From NCBI GenBank assembly GCA_044433415.1, contig JAWXTP010000011.1, forward strand, positions 1 through 44,654: 44,654 nt of DNA, written 5' to 3'. The position numbers were made by a program, and so were the translations under genes. Positions 1-9,929 of the stretch are shown here, piece by piece. The notes beneath the pieces were generated by a model, which saw only the letters and a list, made by a program, of their open reading frames with translations, did no database searches and was not told the origin of the DNA. Numbering within the stretch: position 1 is the stretch's first letter; each line of letters starts with the position of its first letter. Origin of the DNA: JAWXTP01 sp044433415. GTDB taxonomy: Bacteria; Bacteroidota; Bacteroidia; Bacteroidales; Rikenellaceae.

Positions 1-47
1 AATCTGTGGTTAGAATCTATAGCAAAGATAAGAAAATTTTATCGCTT

Positions 48-94
48 AGGCGGAATAAATTTGAGCTTGGCTCCGATTTGTTTCGCCTTTTTTT
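48..94 (+). terminator. Rho-independent terminator of an upstream gene
   Basis: The stem pairs AGGCGGAA (48-55) with TTTCGCCT (81-88), with an inner GAGC/GCTC helix, and is followed by a run of seven T (88-94). This is a classical intrinsic terminator for a plus-strand gene lying left of the window. No coding sequence is visible in bases 1-263. Confidence 0.75.
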
Positions 95-187
95 ATGTCC
101 TTATAGTTCCTTGACCTCAATTCAGTTGCATTTGCAGGTTGAATTCAGCAACATTAACCTTTGGAGCAAATAGAACTCTCCTATAAT

Positions 188-242
188 ACAATAAAATTGT
201 CCTAATATTTATAAAACTTTAATATTAGGACAATTTTATTGT
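188..242 (-). terminator. 22-bp perfect hairpin 3' of the DUF4251 gene
   Basis: The arms at 188-209 and 221-242 are perfectly complementary (22 bp) around an 11-nt AT-rich loop. The hairpin begins 22 nt after the stop codon of the minus-strand gene at 264-812, so it probably ends that transcript and protects its 3' end. There is no strong T tract on the minus strand, so it may work as a processing or stability structure. Confidence 0.65.
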
Positions 243-263
243 GTTATTTTTAAATACGCAATA

Positions 264-812
264 TTAATATTCGTTATTTGTAGTGATATATCCACTAAAA
301 GTCACAGAAGCCTTAAATGGGGAAGATATATACAGGGTACTATTCTGACCAGTGCCTGAAGTCGTTAACACAAATGTATATCCTACACTTGACCACACAT
401 CCGTTGCAGTCATAGTTACATTTATTTCATCGCCATGACCTTGTTGGACATCATAAGTATAATTACTTGTTGTAAAATCCATTCGTCGTCTCAACGTCGG
501 CATTCCTGTTACAGCTGTCGCTCCATAAATTGGAAGATATGCTTTAAATTGCCCAGGGCTAACCCAGATACCCCAAATAGATTTTAATTGTATATTTTGC
601 AGATTAATATTTATAGTTTGTTCAATTTCTGTTGCCATAAACATGAAATTTTTAGATTTTAACATAGCCATCAATTGCTGCTCTGCCTTTAACTCTGCTT
701 CTTCTCTAACTTCTCGCCGTTGCTCCCTCATAGGATTCTGCGCATAGATTTCCTCATTTAACATTAAAGCACTCAAAAACGCTAGCATAGTAATAATTAA
801 TACTCTTCTCAT
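264..812 (-). CDS. DUF4251 domain protein, secreted
   Basis: This 182-residue protein has an N-terminal signal peptide (MRRVLIITMLAFLSALML, cleavage probably after YAQ at about residue 25). An Arg/Glu-rich helix follows at about 28-50, then a beta-rich domain. The segment FKAYLPIYGATAV near the middle and the all-beta C-terminus resemble DUF4251, a Bacteroidetes-specific family of exported proteins of unknown function. It stands alone, divergent from the OmpA-like lipoprotein gene, with a 22-bp hairpin after its stop. A small inverted repeat (AGTTCT...AGAACT, 870-896) lies about 60 nt upstream of the start and could be regulatory. The family call rests on the motif and layout; the function is unknown. 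Confidence 0.7.
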   Translation of the reverse strand: MRRVLIITMLAFLSALMLNEEIYAQNPMREQRREVREEAELKAEQQLMAMLKSKNFMFMATEIEQTININLQNIQLKSIWGIWVSPGQFKAYLPIYGATAVTGMPTLRRRMDFTTSNYTYDVQQGHGDEINVTMTATDVWSSVGYTFVLTTSGTGQNSTLYISSPFKASVTFSGYITTNNEY

Positions 813-1244
813 AACTGTAGTTTTAAAATTATTAAATTTAACAAACTGCCTAAACTTATCACCTTAAACAGTTCTAATATTTTAAATATCAGAACTACCC
901 TTTATTTAAAACCAGGTATTATAGCCCTCTTCATTTTCACCAAGTGAGCTTTATAAATTTGACAATTTTTCATATTCTTATACTTTCCAAATATTACAAT
1001 CTCTATGCCAAACACTACTCTATTATTGCACTGTAAATACAAATGGAAACTTCTAAAAATTGGATTTTAACGCTTCCAAATTCTCAAATAACAAACAGAT
1101 AAAATAAAATTTCAATAACATCATTTATATTTTTATATTTTTTTGTATCTTCGCACCATATATGGAAACTTCTAAAAATTGGATTTTAACGCTTTTAGAT
1201 TTAGAGGCCCCCTAAAGTTCCCTTACTTTTTTTTATTTTATGAT
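813..1244. other. Divergent intergenic region with two family-1 repeat fragments
   Basis: No gene is visible. The region holds a small hairpin (870-881 with 885-896, AGTTCTAATATT against AATATCAGAACT). It also holds two copies of the family-1 repeat arm (1043-1075 and 1162-1194) that are identical over 33 nt and lie 119 bp apart. The second copy extends to about 1223. A TATCTTCG box at 1146-1153, close to the TAnnTTTG consensus, precedes the second copy and probably starts the OmpA-like lipoprotein mRNA. Confidence 0.6.
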
Positions 1245-2129
1245 ATGAAAAACAAAATATTAATATACGCATTTAGTTTACTAGCACTAAGTTCATGTAT
1301 TCTACCAAAGAAATACAATGTTCTAGCTGAAAAAGAAACTACATTTAACAACACAGTAGATTCTCTTAATGATCAAATTTCAGCATTAAAGACCAATTTA
1401 TCTACAGAACAAGATGCTAGAATAAGCCTTGAACAAGACACTATAAAGCTAGCTAGAGAATATAAAATTTTAAATTACAAATATCTTAATAACATCTCTG
1501 GAGGCACATCTGATGCAACACGATTTGTTCGTCGTATAGATGATGCACGTCAAGAAATAACAACACTCCGTAAACGCATAGATGAATATGAAAGAAAAAT
1601 AAAATATCAAGAGATTAGCATTACTAACTTCAACAATCTTGTAACTACATTTATAATGAGTTTCCCTAATGATGGGATTAAAATGAAATCTTATAATGAT
1701 AGAATCGTATTAACTATTGATGATGCTTTACTATTTGAACCTGGTGGTTATATGTTAACTGTTGAAAGTGCCGATTTAATATCATATTTAGCTTCATTTT
1801 TAGCTAGGAACAAAGAAATTAAAGCACTTATAGTTTCAAATACAGACCCTAGTGACACTTTAAACGCTAACGATGTTTTTTCTAATAACGACGTGGATTC
1901 TACAGCTGTAAACGCAAAAAACATAATTGCACCGTCTACTAATTTTGAGGCTTGGGAATTAAGTGTAAAACGTTCAACTGAGATATTACGTGAAATCTTC
2001 AAAAACAAATCAGTAATACAAAGTAATGTTACTGCTGCAGGAAAGGGATGTTCTTCTCCTGTTACTACTAAAACGGATGATTATTCAAAATCTCAAAACA
2101 GACGTACTGAAATAATTTTGACTAAATAA
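1245..2129 (+). CDS. OmpA-family lipoprotein with coiled coil
   Basis: I chose the ATG at 1245 because it opens a lipoprotein signal (MKNKILIYAFSLLALSSC, lipobox LSSC). The longer frame from 1179 starts inside a repeat and would hide the signal. The mature protein (about 275 residues) carries a long heptad-like helix at roughly 25-150 (DSLNDQISALKTNL, RIDDARQEITTLRKRIDEYER). An OmpA/MotB-type peptidoglycan-binding domain follows (LFEPGGYMLT ... SVKRSTEILREIF ... SQNRRTEIILTK). The NRRTEI signature is the typical OmpA C-terminal motif. The protein probably tethers the outer membrane to the cell wall. pyrH starts 13 nt after its stop, so the two may be co-transcribed. Confidence 0.8.
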   Translation: MKNKILIYAFSLLALSSCILPKKYNVLAEKETTFNNTVDSLNDQISALKTNLSTEQDARISLEQDTIKLAREYKILNYKYLNNISGGTSDATRFVRRIDDARQEITTLRKRIDEYERKIKYQEISITNFNNLVTTFIMSFPNDGIKMKSYNDRIVLTIDDALLFEPGGYMLTVESADLISYLASFLARNKEIKALIVSNTDPSDTLNANDVFSNNDVDSTAVNAKNIIAPSTNFEAWELSVKRSTEILREIFKNKSVIQSNVTAAGKGCSSPVTTKTDDYSKSQNRRTEIILTK

Positions 2130-2142
2130 AAATAATAAAGTT

Positions 2143-2924
<782 letters not shown>

Positions 2925-2945
2925 CATTAATACATATAATAAATC

Positions 2946-3506
2946 ATGGCAGAATCAAAAGAAATTATTTCATCTTTAGATGGAAAAATGAAAAAGGGAA
3001 TTTCTCACCTACAAGAACAATTATTAAATATTCGCGCTGGAAAAGCTAGCGTTAACATGCTTAACGGCATAACTGTTGAAAGCTACGGTTCAGAGATGCC
3101 TATCAACCAAGTAGCAAGTGTTACTGTACCTGACGCTAAGACTGTACTTATCCAACCTTGGGATAAAAAAATGATTTCAGTTATTGAAAAAGCTATCATG
3201 GATGCTAACATTGGAGTTACTCCATCTAATAACGGTGATCAAATACGTTTAACTTTACCTCCACTTACAGAGGATCGTCGTAAACAACTTGTAAAACAAG
3301 TAAAAACAGAAGGCGAAACTGCAAAAATCTCTATCAGAAACTTCCGTCGTGAAGCTGTTGATGCTTTCAAAAAGGCTCAAAAAGACGGTATGGCTGAAGA
3401 TGTAGCTAAAGATGGTGAAGTAGAAGTACAAAAAATGACTGATAAGTATTCTAAAATCATTGATGGTGAACTTTCTGAAAAAGAAAAAGAAATTATGACT
3501 GTATAA
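2946..3506 (+). CDS. frr: Ribosome recycling factor
   Basis: The product is 186 residues, the usual RRF length. It acts with EF-G to split post-termination ribosomes. Family features seen are LLNIRAGKASVNMLNGI near the N-terminus, VTVPDAKTVLIQPWDK, and EDRRKQLVKQVK with NFRREAVDAFKKAQKDG in the long helical domain. It follows pyrH after an 89-nt gap made almost wholly of GTAA repeats and ends at a strong hairpin terminator. Confidence 0.97.
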   Translation: MAESKEIISSLDGKMKKGISHLQEQLLNIRAGKASVNMLNGITVESYGSEMPINQVASVTVPDAKTVLIQPWDKKMISVIEKAIMDANIGVTPSNNGDQIRLTLPPLTEDRRKQLVKQVKTEGETAKISIRNFRREAVDAFKKAQKDGMAEDVAKDGEVEVQKMTDKYSKIIDGELSEKEKEIMTV

Positions 3507-3516
3507 TATTCTAAGA

Positions 3517-3591
3517 GGGTGCCCCAAAAGCACCCACAACAAACAATCAACCCCTGCTACACGCTATGTAACAGGGGTTGATTGTTTTATT
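3517..3591 (+). terminator. frr terminator, two hairpins
   Basis: A small hairpin GGGTGC/GCACCC (3517-3522 with 3530-3535) is followed by a 16-bp stem (3541-3556 with 3572-3587, AACAATCAACCCCTG type) whose 3' arm runs into TTTTAT. It lies between the convergent genes frr and the AddB-like nuclease and, being symmetrical, can serve both. Confidence 0.85.
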
Positions 3592-3630
3592 TCTATTGGG
3601 TTGCCCTCTTTAAGACTATACAAAATCCCG

Positions 3631-6492
3631 TTAGCCTTTACACAAATTTTTATAAACACAGTATTCACAAGTTGTAGGCTCGGTTGTACAATTAAAAGGC
3701 ACAGTTCTATCGAACAATTCTTCAAGTTTACCCTTTAAAACCTCACCAAACTCCTCTTTAACAGAAGAAAATACGTTAACCTCATCCTTCCCTACAATAA
3801 TCTTATGATTATACTTAGCTTTATTCATCTCACGTGTAAAATAAAGTGCAGGTACAACTTCTTGTTCCGTTAAGTAAGCATATAAAAATACCTGCATAAT
3901 AGCTATACTATTACTTTTGTTTTCAATATCAAACAATGAGCTAACAGAACTTGTTTTCAAATGCATACCTCCTGTCTTATAGTCTATATACCTATAATTT
4001 CCATTATTTAGTATATCTATCCTATCTATACGCCCTGCAATTTTAAGTTTACAAGGTTGGCCTGCAATATTGATTTCAACAAAGTTACTTATGTTATCTT
4101 CATGTTTATATGATTTAAAATCAGGGTTAGCAAGGTCGTAATTTAACACGTTACGCACCCCCTTACACATAAAGCTAAGCAAGGTATTTATCTGCCCAGT
4201 GAAGTTTTCTACCTCAATTTTTACAACTTTCGAAACTAAACTCTCTACTAACTCTTTAATTCTATCGTCACTTATCTTTTCAAGTTCTGTTTTAATATCC
4301 TTATCTTTATCTATCTCGTTATCGTAAATTATCCTAAGGGTGTCGTGTACTATATTACCAAAGTCCCTACTATCAAGAGTCTCACTAATTTCTTTAGGCT
4401 CTTGTAGTCCTTTGATATAGCGTAAATAAAATTTATATGGACAACTGATATAGCTATAAAGTGCCGAAGGGCTTAGAATTTTATCTCCACCTAAGAAACG
4501 CTTAAGTTCACCATAGATTTTTTCATCTTTTTCAGCTATAGAAACCTCATTCTTTTCTATATTAACAGACAAGGAAAGAGACTTTTCGACAACAGTATCT
4601 CTAAAAGGCGACTCTAACTTTAGCTGATGAATATAACGACTTGGCTCACCAGAGGTAGTACCTTCACTTTTTGAGCAATATGTTATATGAACATTCTTAG
4701 CCCTTTGAATCAACCTATAAAAATAATAAGAATACATAGCTTCACTATGATAAGGCGTAGGAAGTTGATAACCCCATCGCAAGGAATTAGGAATAAACGA
4801 TTTTCCGACATTTGTCCCAGGGAAATTATCTTCATTAACAGACAATAATAATATATTTTCAAAATCAAGATTACGAGTCTCCAAGATACCCATTACCTGT
4901 ACTCCGAGCAAAGGCTCACCCATAAAACTAATAGACTGAGAAGATATATGTTTTCTTAGTAGCGACAAAAATATAGCCATAGGCACATCTACATCGCAAT
5001 TATCAATAGTATTGTTTGTTGTCTGTGTAGCTTCTATTATTGAATTTATAAATTCTCTTCTTTCCTTTCTAGTATCATCATTTGGCAATCTTTCTATGAC
5101 AAACGTAAAAATCTCAACTATATACCCACTCATTACAGCTGGGGATTTTACGTTATCAAATATTTTATTTAAATCTCCGAAGAGTTCAAAATTTTGTTGG
5201 TTTACATAAATCTGAGAATCAGAATTTATCATTTCAGAAATTAGAATCACCTTTTCTCGTTGTTGTTCATCTAACAATAATAAGAAGTAAGGATGATTAA
5301 AAACAGACAACACATCTTTATAATAAAAAGACACTTCTGACTTAGAGTCTACCTTTTTATTAACCTGCAATTTTATAAGATATTCTAAAAAAGAATAAGC
5401 AGCAGTCTGTGATATACTAAAACCTGAAGTCACATTAAAGTACTCTATTTCCTCTGGTATAGAATACATTACTGGCAATAACATTTCTTCATTAGTAAGT
5501 ACTACAGCTGTTTCTGAACCTAGTTTTCCTTTCTCAGCATATAAGTTCTTCAAGAAATTCCACACATACTTACATTCTAGCGACACTGAAGGTGAATTTA
5601 TTATAGTTATATCTTTCTTTTTAGAAAAATTATCTCTACTTATATCTACACACTCCTCTCCAAATTCAGCAATATTAGAACGTACAAAAAGACCTGCTTC
5701 CTGCTTTTTATCAGTTACATAATAATCATCGTAATCCCAGAAAAAATGGGTTGTATAATGCTCTTGTATGTGCTTAAACAACTTTTTCTCACTTTTTGAA
5801 AGGGCATTAAATCCTATAAAAGCAAATATAGAACCTTTGTCAAAATATCCTTCTTCAAAGAAATCTTCATCGACACCACTTTCCAACTTTTCCGCGGCTT
5901 CACGATAAATCATACCTTTATAACCTATACCATTTTTACGTAACTCCGCTTTATACTTCTCGTATATAGGGTAAAGAGTATTCCATATAGTAAGAAACGA
6001 CTGTTTATGGCTAGAGTAACCTTCTTCTGTAGGTGTAAAAACCTTCCAAAATCTCCTAACCATCTCCGCCTGTTCTTCTGAAAGATAATCAAACTCGTTC
6101 TCTATGACTTTAATATCATTTATATTAACCAACAGCAACTTTGCATCAACCATATAATTATCTATGGTATCAAAATCTTTCACTAACATATCTCCCCAAT
6201 AATAAAACTGGTCAAAAGTTTCATTATGATGATATTCTTTATACACTTTATACAGTTCAGTGATAAGACGAAAAGGTGTTGTGGCTGTTAAAGAAGTAAT
6301 TTTCTTAGTTAAGGAGTTGACAGAATAGAAATTTGGTTGCCAAATAGGTTTTCCTGTTAATTTTGCAGATAAGTCACGATTAAAAAACAACTGAGCACGT
6401 GAACTTGGTAACAAAACCTTAATTTCTGATACCTGTTCTCCGTAAATCTCATATAACTTATCTATTGTTTCTTTTATAAAACTACTATCCAT
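3631..6492 (-). CDS. AddB-like PD-(D/E)XK nuclease of a recombination complex
   Basis: The start at 6492 (MDSSFIKETIDKLYE) is preferred; the open frame reaches 6555 but that stretch lies inside an inverted repeat. The product is about 953 residues. The N-terminal two thirds look like a degenerate UvrD-type helicase (LLPSSRAQLFFNRDL, NEDNFPGTN). The C-terminal third is a PD-(D/E)XK nuclease: SCPYKFYLRYIKG (about 683), RDFGNIVHDTLR, GRIDRID and YIDYKTGG (about 834), then QVFLYAYL. The single Cys before the nuclease plus CTTEPTTCEYC...LC at the end match the 4Fe-4S staple of AddB. By family knowledge it would process double-strand ends for RecA loading, with an AddA partner that is not in this window. 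The hairpin at 6511-6554 separates it from the dipeptidase gene upstream. Confidence 0.8.
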   Translation of the reverse strand: MDSSFIKETIDKLYEIYGEQVSEIKVLLPSSRAQLFFNRDLSAKLTGKPIWQPNFYSVNSLTKKITSLTATTPFRLITELYKVYKEYHHNETFDQFYYWGDMLVKDFDTIDNYMVDAKLLLVNINDIKVIENEFDYLSEEQAEMVRRFWKVFTPTEEGYSSHKQSFLTIWNTLYPIYEKYKAELRKNGIGYKGMIYREAAEKLESGVDEDFFEEGYFDKGSIFAFIGFNALSKSEKKLFKHIQEHYTTHFFWDYDDYYVTDKKQEAGLFVRSNIAEFGEECVDISRDNFSKKKDITIINSPSVSLECKYVWNFLKNLYAEKGKLGSETAVVLTNEEMLLPVMYSIPEEIEYFNVTSGFSISQTAAYSFLEYLIKLQVNKKVDSKSEVSFYYKDVLSVFNHPYFLLLLDEQQREKVILISEMINSDSQIYVNQQNFELFGDLNKIFDNVKSPAVMSGYIVEIFTFVIERLPNDDTRKERREFINSIIEATQTTNNTIDNCDVDVPMAIFLSLLRKHISSQSISFMGEPLLGVQVMGILETRNLDFENILLLSVNEDNFPGTNVGKSFIPNSLRWGYQLPTPYHSEAMYSYYFYRLIQRAKNVHITYCSKSEGTTSGEPSRYIHQLKLESPFRDTVVEKSLSLSVNIEKNEVSIAEKDEKIYGELKRFLGGDKILSPSALYSYISCPYKFYLRYIKGLQEPKEISETLDSRDFGNIVHDTLRIIYDNEIDKDKDIKTELEKISDDRIKELVESLVSKVVKIEVENFTGQINTLLSFMCKGVRNVLNYDLANPDFKSYKHEDNISNFVEINIAGQPCKLKIAGRIDRIDILNNGNYRYIDYKTGGMHLKTSSVSSLFDIENKSNSIAIMQVFLYAYLTEQEVVPALYFTREMNKAKYNHKIIVGKDEVNVFSSVKEEFGEVLKGKLEELFDRTVPFNCTTEPTTCEYCVYKNLCKG

Positions 6493-6510
6493 ATCTTTTA
6501 TTTTAAACAC

Positions 6511-6554
6511 TGATGTCCGACAAAAAAGTAAACACCACTTCCTGTCGGACATCA
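6511..6554 (-). promoter_or_regulatory. Hairpin between dipeptidase and addB-like gene
   Basis: A 12-bp perfect inverted repeat, TGATGTCCGACA (6511-6522) and TGTCGGACATCA (6543-6554), lies 18 nt upstream of the addB-like start and 34 nt after the dipeptidase stop. It may be a terminator for the dipeptidase transcript or a leader structure of the nuclease gene. No T run follows on the minus strand. Confidence 0.5.
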
Positions 6555-6587
6555 ATTTCTATTCTTTCAAATGCTTTTAGGGAACTT

Positions 6588-8030
6588 CTAAAACTCCTCT
6601 CTATCTATCCATTTCTGAGTATAAGCATTTAGCATCTCTGCCAACTCGTCCTTATCTGTAACTTTTAGAGCTTTAGCTTCGAATTTCTTTTGAGACTTCA
6701 TAATTTCCTTTTGTAACTTAGCTTTATATTTCCTATAATCTAAAATATTAGCTTCATAATCATCATTTATAGCCTCAGTGCTATCAACATATCTCCAATA
6801 ACGGTGATTAGGTGAATTTTTTCTGAAATCTGTTATATCTGACATGTGTTTATCTAAGGCTTCTTGTGCTGAATCATAACGTGAAAGTCCTTCAGGTACT
6901 TTAGTCATTCCGCTATACCATGGAATAAAAACTTTACTACAAGGATGATAAGGAGCAATCCACATCAAAGCACCTATTTCTGTTGGCATACCATCTCTAA
7001 GGTGAGCTATAGAACAATATTGTGTTCCATCATGGCAAATTCCTGGGCAGTGACCTTTAAAATCTGGTTTTTTGATACGGTGAAACTGCTCTGTCTCTTC
7101 AAAGTGGTAAGAGTGAATCTCGAAAAGATCCTCTAAAGCAATTTTACGATTAGGCTTCACTAAGAAAGGTAAAGAATCTTGATTAAATGGATATTTCTCT
7201 CCTGTTAGTTTATAAAGAGCTCCCCATTTACGTCTGATATTATCAGGGTGAGTATAGCTACCAGGTTTTGTGTAGGCCTTCTTAAATGAAAATTCACCAT
7301 CTTCCTCAGGATTATACCAACCTCTTTCTATAGCATAAGAAACTAGATCTTTGCTCCCTCTAAAGTTCTCAGTATCATCCATATCTATTTTATCTATAAC
7401 ATAGTTATTAGGAATTACCATAATTGCATCACTAGGAATACGTGCTGCTACCCAACGTCTACCTCTCATAACTGATACTATCCATGCTTCATCTTTATCA
7501 GCTACTGTATAAGAACGACCTGTATCAGCATATCCATATTTCTCTACTAACTGACCTATAAGATCTACAGCATGGGATGCAGAAGTTGCGCGCTCAGCTA
7601 AGATACGACGTAATTCAAAAAGAATACCTCCATCTGTATAATCTTCTACATCTTCTTTTGAAGGACAGCCATTAGAACCTATAGCCACACCATGCTCATT
7701 AAGATAAGTGTCTGAAACCTCCATTTTAGGAAGTTCTAACCATAAATATTTATTAGTTACTGGTGCTTGTTGAATAGAGCCTCCTCTATAGAATGAAAAT
7801 TTATCATCTAAGGCATGTGTTTCTCTATCCACTATATACCAGTTTAGAAACTGTTCACCTGTATCATCTTCATTATGTGAAAACATTATGGATCCGTCTA
7901 CGGTTAAATCTTTACCAACTACTATAGTAAAACAGTTGAAGTCTGTATTAAGGTCACTACATTGTTGCTGTGCATAAGTCAGACCAGAAATAACGCACAT
8001 AGTAAACAAGGAAATAAGTTTCTTTTTCAT
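6588..8030 (-). CDS. Family C69 dipeptidase, secreted
   Basis: The 480-residue protein has a signal peptide (MKKKLISLFTMCVISGLTYAQ). The motif NCFTIVVGK then places a Cys at position 33, followed by DGSIMFSHNEDD. That arrangement, nucleophile Cys then VGK...DGS...N.D, is the Ntn-hydrolase start of peptidase family C69 (PepD). The rest has the expected order: GSNGCPS (about 118), LRRILAERATSASHAVDLIG, DKDEAWIVSVMRGRRWVAAR, and a final helical extension rich in Lys. It probably releases amino acids from dipeptides in the periplasm. A good minus-strand promoter sits just upstream (8057-8087). The final codons overlap a fragment of the family-1 repeat (6579-6593). Confidence 0.9.
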   Translation of the reverse strand: MKKKLISLFTMCVISGLTYAQQQCSDLNTDFNCFTIVVGKDLTVDGSIMFSHNEDDTGEQFLNWYIVDRETHALDDKFSFYRGGSIQQAPVTNKYLWLELPKMEVSDTYLNEHGVAIGSNGCPSKEDVEDYTDGGILFELRRILAERATSASHAVDLIGQLVEKYGYADTGRSYTVADKDEAWIVSVMRGRRWVAARIPSDAIMVIPNNYVIDKIDMDDTENFRGSKDLVSYAIERGWYNPEEDGEFSFKKAYTKPGSYTHPDNIRRKWGALYKLTGEKYPFNQDSLPFLVKPNRKIALEDLFEIHSYHFEETEQFHRIKKPDFKGHCPGICHDGTQYCSIAHLRDGMPTEIGALMWIAPYHPCSKVFIPWYSGMTKVPEGLSRYDSAQEALDKHMSDITDFRKNSPNHRYWRYVDSTEAINDDYEANILDYRKYKAKLQKEIMKSQKKFEAKALKVTDKDELAEMLNAYTQKWIDREEF

Positions 8031-8056
8031 AGAGCATATTTTATTAATTAAAAAAA

Positions 8057-8087
8057 CAAAGATATTGAATTAATGTGTTTTTTGCAA
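8057..8087 (-). promoter_or_regulatory. Bacteroidetes-type promoter of the dipeptidase gene
   Basis: Read on the minus strand, TATCTTTG (8057-8064) is preceded by TTG (8085-8087) at 20 nt. This fits the TTTG-N19-21-TAnnTTTG consensus. It lies 27 nt before the start codon and its upstream half overlaps the 3' end of the hdrD-like gene. Confidence 0.65.
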
Positions 8088-9857
8088 TGTATTAGCAATT
8101 ATTTCAGAAATATCACGAATTTTAACACCATTATTTTTAAGTGCCTTCTTACACGAAGGGCAAATTGTAACAATTTCATCTATATTTCCAGAATCGAATC
8201 TCGTAATCTCAAAATTAGACACTTTTACTCTCTCCTCATAAGATAATGAAGTTGCAAAATTTGCACTTCCACAACATATATTCTTTTCATTTGGCTCTAC
8301 ATAGGTGCCAAGCTTATTTATAAGTGTATGTGTTGAGCTTATATCTAAACTTCCATCCCTAACAGGGCAAGGAGTATATAAAGAATATTTCACGTCACCT
8401 TTAAGGCTCAAAGACCCTACTCTCTCTACAATATAATCAGTATAAAACACCACCTCTACTCTAGACGTTAATTTTTTACGAATACTTAGATTTTTATAAC
8501 ATGTAGGACAATTCACAACCAACTTAGTTATGCCTGATTGTAGTATAAAATCATCTAATTTATCGGCCAACCTTTCTGCATCATTTATATTTCCTGAGTT
8601 TCTTAAAGAAGCTCCACAGCAGATACGATATTCATCATCCACAAATACAAAATTTCCTTCAAAATAATTTAATATTTTTGTCATGGACTTCAATATGTAT
8701 AAATCATGATGAGTAGAGCATCCAGCAAAATAACCTACTTTTGATTTAGGCTTAGAATCTCGTTGCACCTTATCTAAATGCTCTAAATAGCTCAGGTCGA
8801 ATCTAGAATAATTATGACGCGAGGTGTATTTTTCACCTAACCTTATTGTAGTATGCTCAATACGCACAGGACAGATACGCTCACACTCTCCACACATTAA
8901 ACAAGTATCTAGCACTTCAAAAACGCGCTTCTTAGCTCTTACATTTTTTATCATAGCCATAGGAGCACCAACTGTAGTAACACCACTTTTAATAAGTGGG
9001 CATACTTCATTACACAGACCGCATCTAGAGCAAGCTGCACTTTCTAAAAAAGTAAACGTTGTAGGTATCCTATGTGCCTTAATCCCAAAATTCCTAAGAA
9101 ATATTAAAGGAATTTCTGCAAAAATATGCAAATACCTTGAATAAGGAATAGATATCATAAATATAGCTGAAACGAAAGAATAAATCCACCATGAGAAATT
9201 ATTCAAGGAGATAAGTGTATTCTCAGGGAAAACCATAGATGCAAGTTCACCTAAAGTTCCTGTTAGGAAACCCCCACACCCATAAATACCAGAATTTAAA
9301 CTCTCAGAAATCAACCTTAGAGGGAAAATCATCCACAAACTATAAGAAGCTACATTATCCATAAAACTTCTTTGCAAAGACACTTTCAAACCAAAAGCTT
9401 CAGGTTTTCTACGTTTTATAGCAACCATTACATAACCAGATAGCACAAAACACAACAAGACATCCATTACTGTACTATAAAGCAAGTTACAGTAATTGGG
9501 GAAATATTTACTAAAGAATATTTCTATATAAGGGGGATTTATAGGACTCTTTAAATAAAGAGCTGTATTAACTTTCGAAACAGCTATCATCAAAAACCAA
9601 CCGAAAGCTAAGCTCAAATGCATATACCACAACTTCTTATTGATATAAAAAGTGCGAAGATGTAACAAAATTTCAGAAAATGCTTCCCAAAGTCCTTTAA
9701 ACGTGTGTATAGATATCGCATTCCTAAAAATTTGTTTTTTATCACTTTTAGGAAGAACGCTAATCCAAGAAAAGAATCTTGTCCATATCCTTGCGAACAA
9801 GAACAAAACTCCTATAACAAACGGAACTATATATGGTTCGTAATAATATCCTTCCAT
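8070..9857 (-). CDS. Membrane-anchored HdrD/DsrK-like Fe-S oxidoreductase
   Basis: This 595-residue protein fuses an N-terminal membrane domain to a soluble HdrD-like module. About six hydrophobic segments occupy residues 8-265, with His in WYMHLSLAFGW and YLHIFAEIP that could bind heme b as in HdrE/DsrM. Then come two 4Fe-4S motifs, CSRCGLCNEVCP (about 276) and CLMCGECERICP (about 315). Two CCG domains follow, with CCGASLRN plus NCPTCYK (about 413-450) and CCGSANFA plus CPSCKK (about 526-570). By family knowledge the CCG cysteines bind a [4Fe-4S] cluster or take part in disulfide chemistry. It is the last gene of a three-gene operon (hdrA-like, hdrC-like, this one; gaps 54 and 72 nt). I infer a quinone-linked thiol/disulfide or flavin-based redox complex; the true substrate is unknown. 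Confidence 0.75.
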   Translation of the reverse strand: MEGYYYEPYIVPFVIGVLFLFARIWTRFFSWISVLPKSDKKQIFRNAISIHTFKGLWEAFSEILLHLRTFYINKKLWYMHLSLAFGWFLMIAVSKVNTALYLKSPINPPYIEIFFSKYFPNYCNLLYSTVMDVLLCFVLSGYVMVAIKRRKPEAFGLKVSLQRSFMDNVASYSLWMIFPLRLISESLNSGIYGCGGFLTGTLGELASMVFPENTLISLNNFSWWIYSFVSAIFMISIPYSRYLHIFAEIPLIFLRNFGIKAHRIPTTFTFLESAACSRCGLCNEVCPLIKSGVTTVGAPMAMIKNVRAKKRVFEVLDTCLMCGECERICPVRIEHTTIRLGEKYTSRHNYSRFDLSYLEHLDKVQRDSKPKSKVGYFAGCSTHHDLYILKSMTKILNYFEGNFVFVDDEYRICCGASLRNSGNINDAERLADKLDDFILQSGITKLVVNCPTCYKNLSIRKKLTSRVEVVFYTDYIVERVGSLSLKGDVKYSLYTPCPVRDGSLDISSTHTLINKLGTYVEPNEKNICCGSANFATSLSYEERVKVSNFEITRFDSGNIDEIVTICPSCKKALKNNGVKIRDISEIIANTLQKTH

Positions 9858-9929
9858 CTTATAATTTAAATATTTTAAGCCTTGCAGAACTTCAAAACTG
9901 AGTTTTAATGCTTAAAACAAAACCAGTTT

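Noticed and set aside
1179..1244. Longer N-terminus for the OmpA-like lipoprotein
   Set aside because: It begins inside a family-1 repeat and would bury the lipoprotein signal that starts at 1245.
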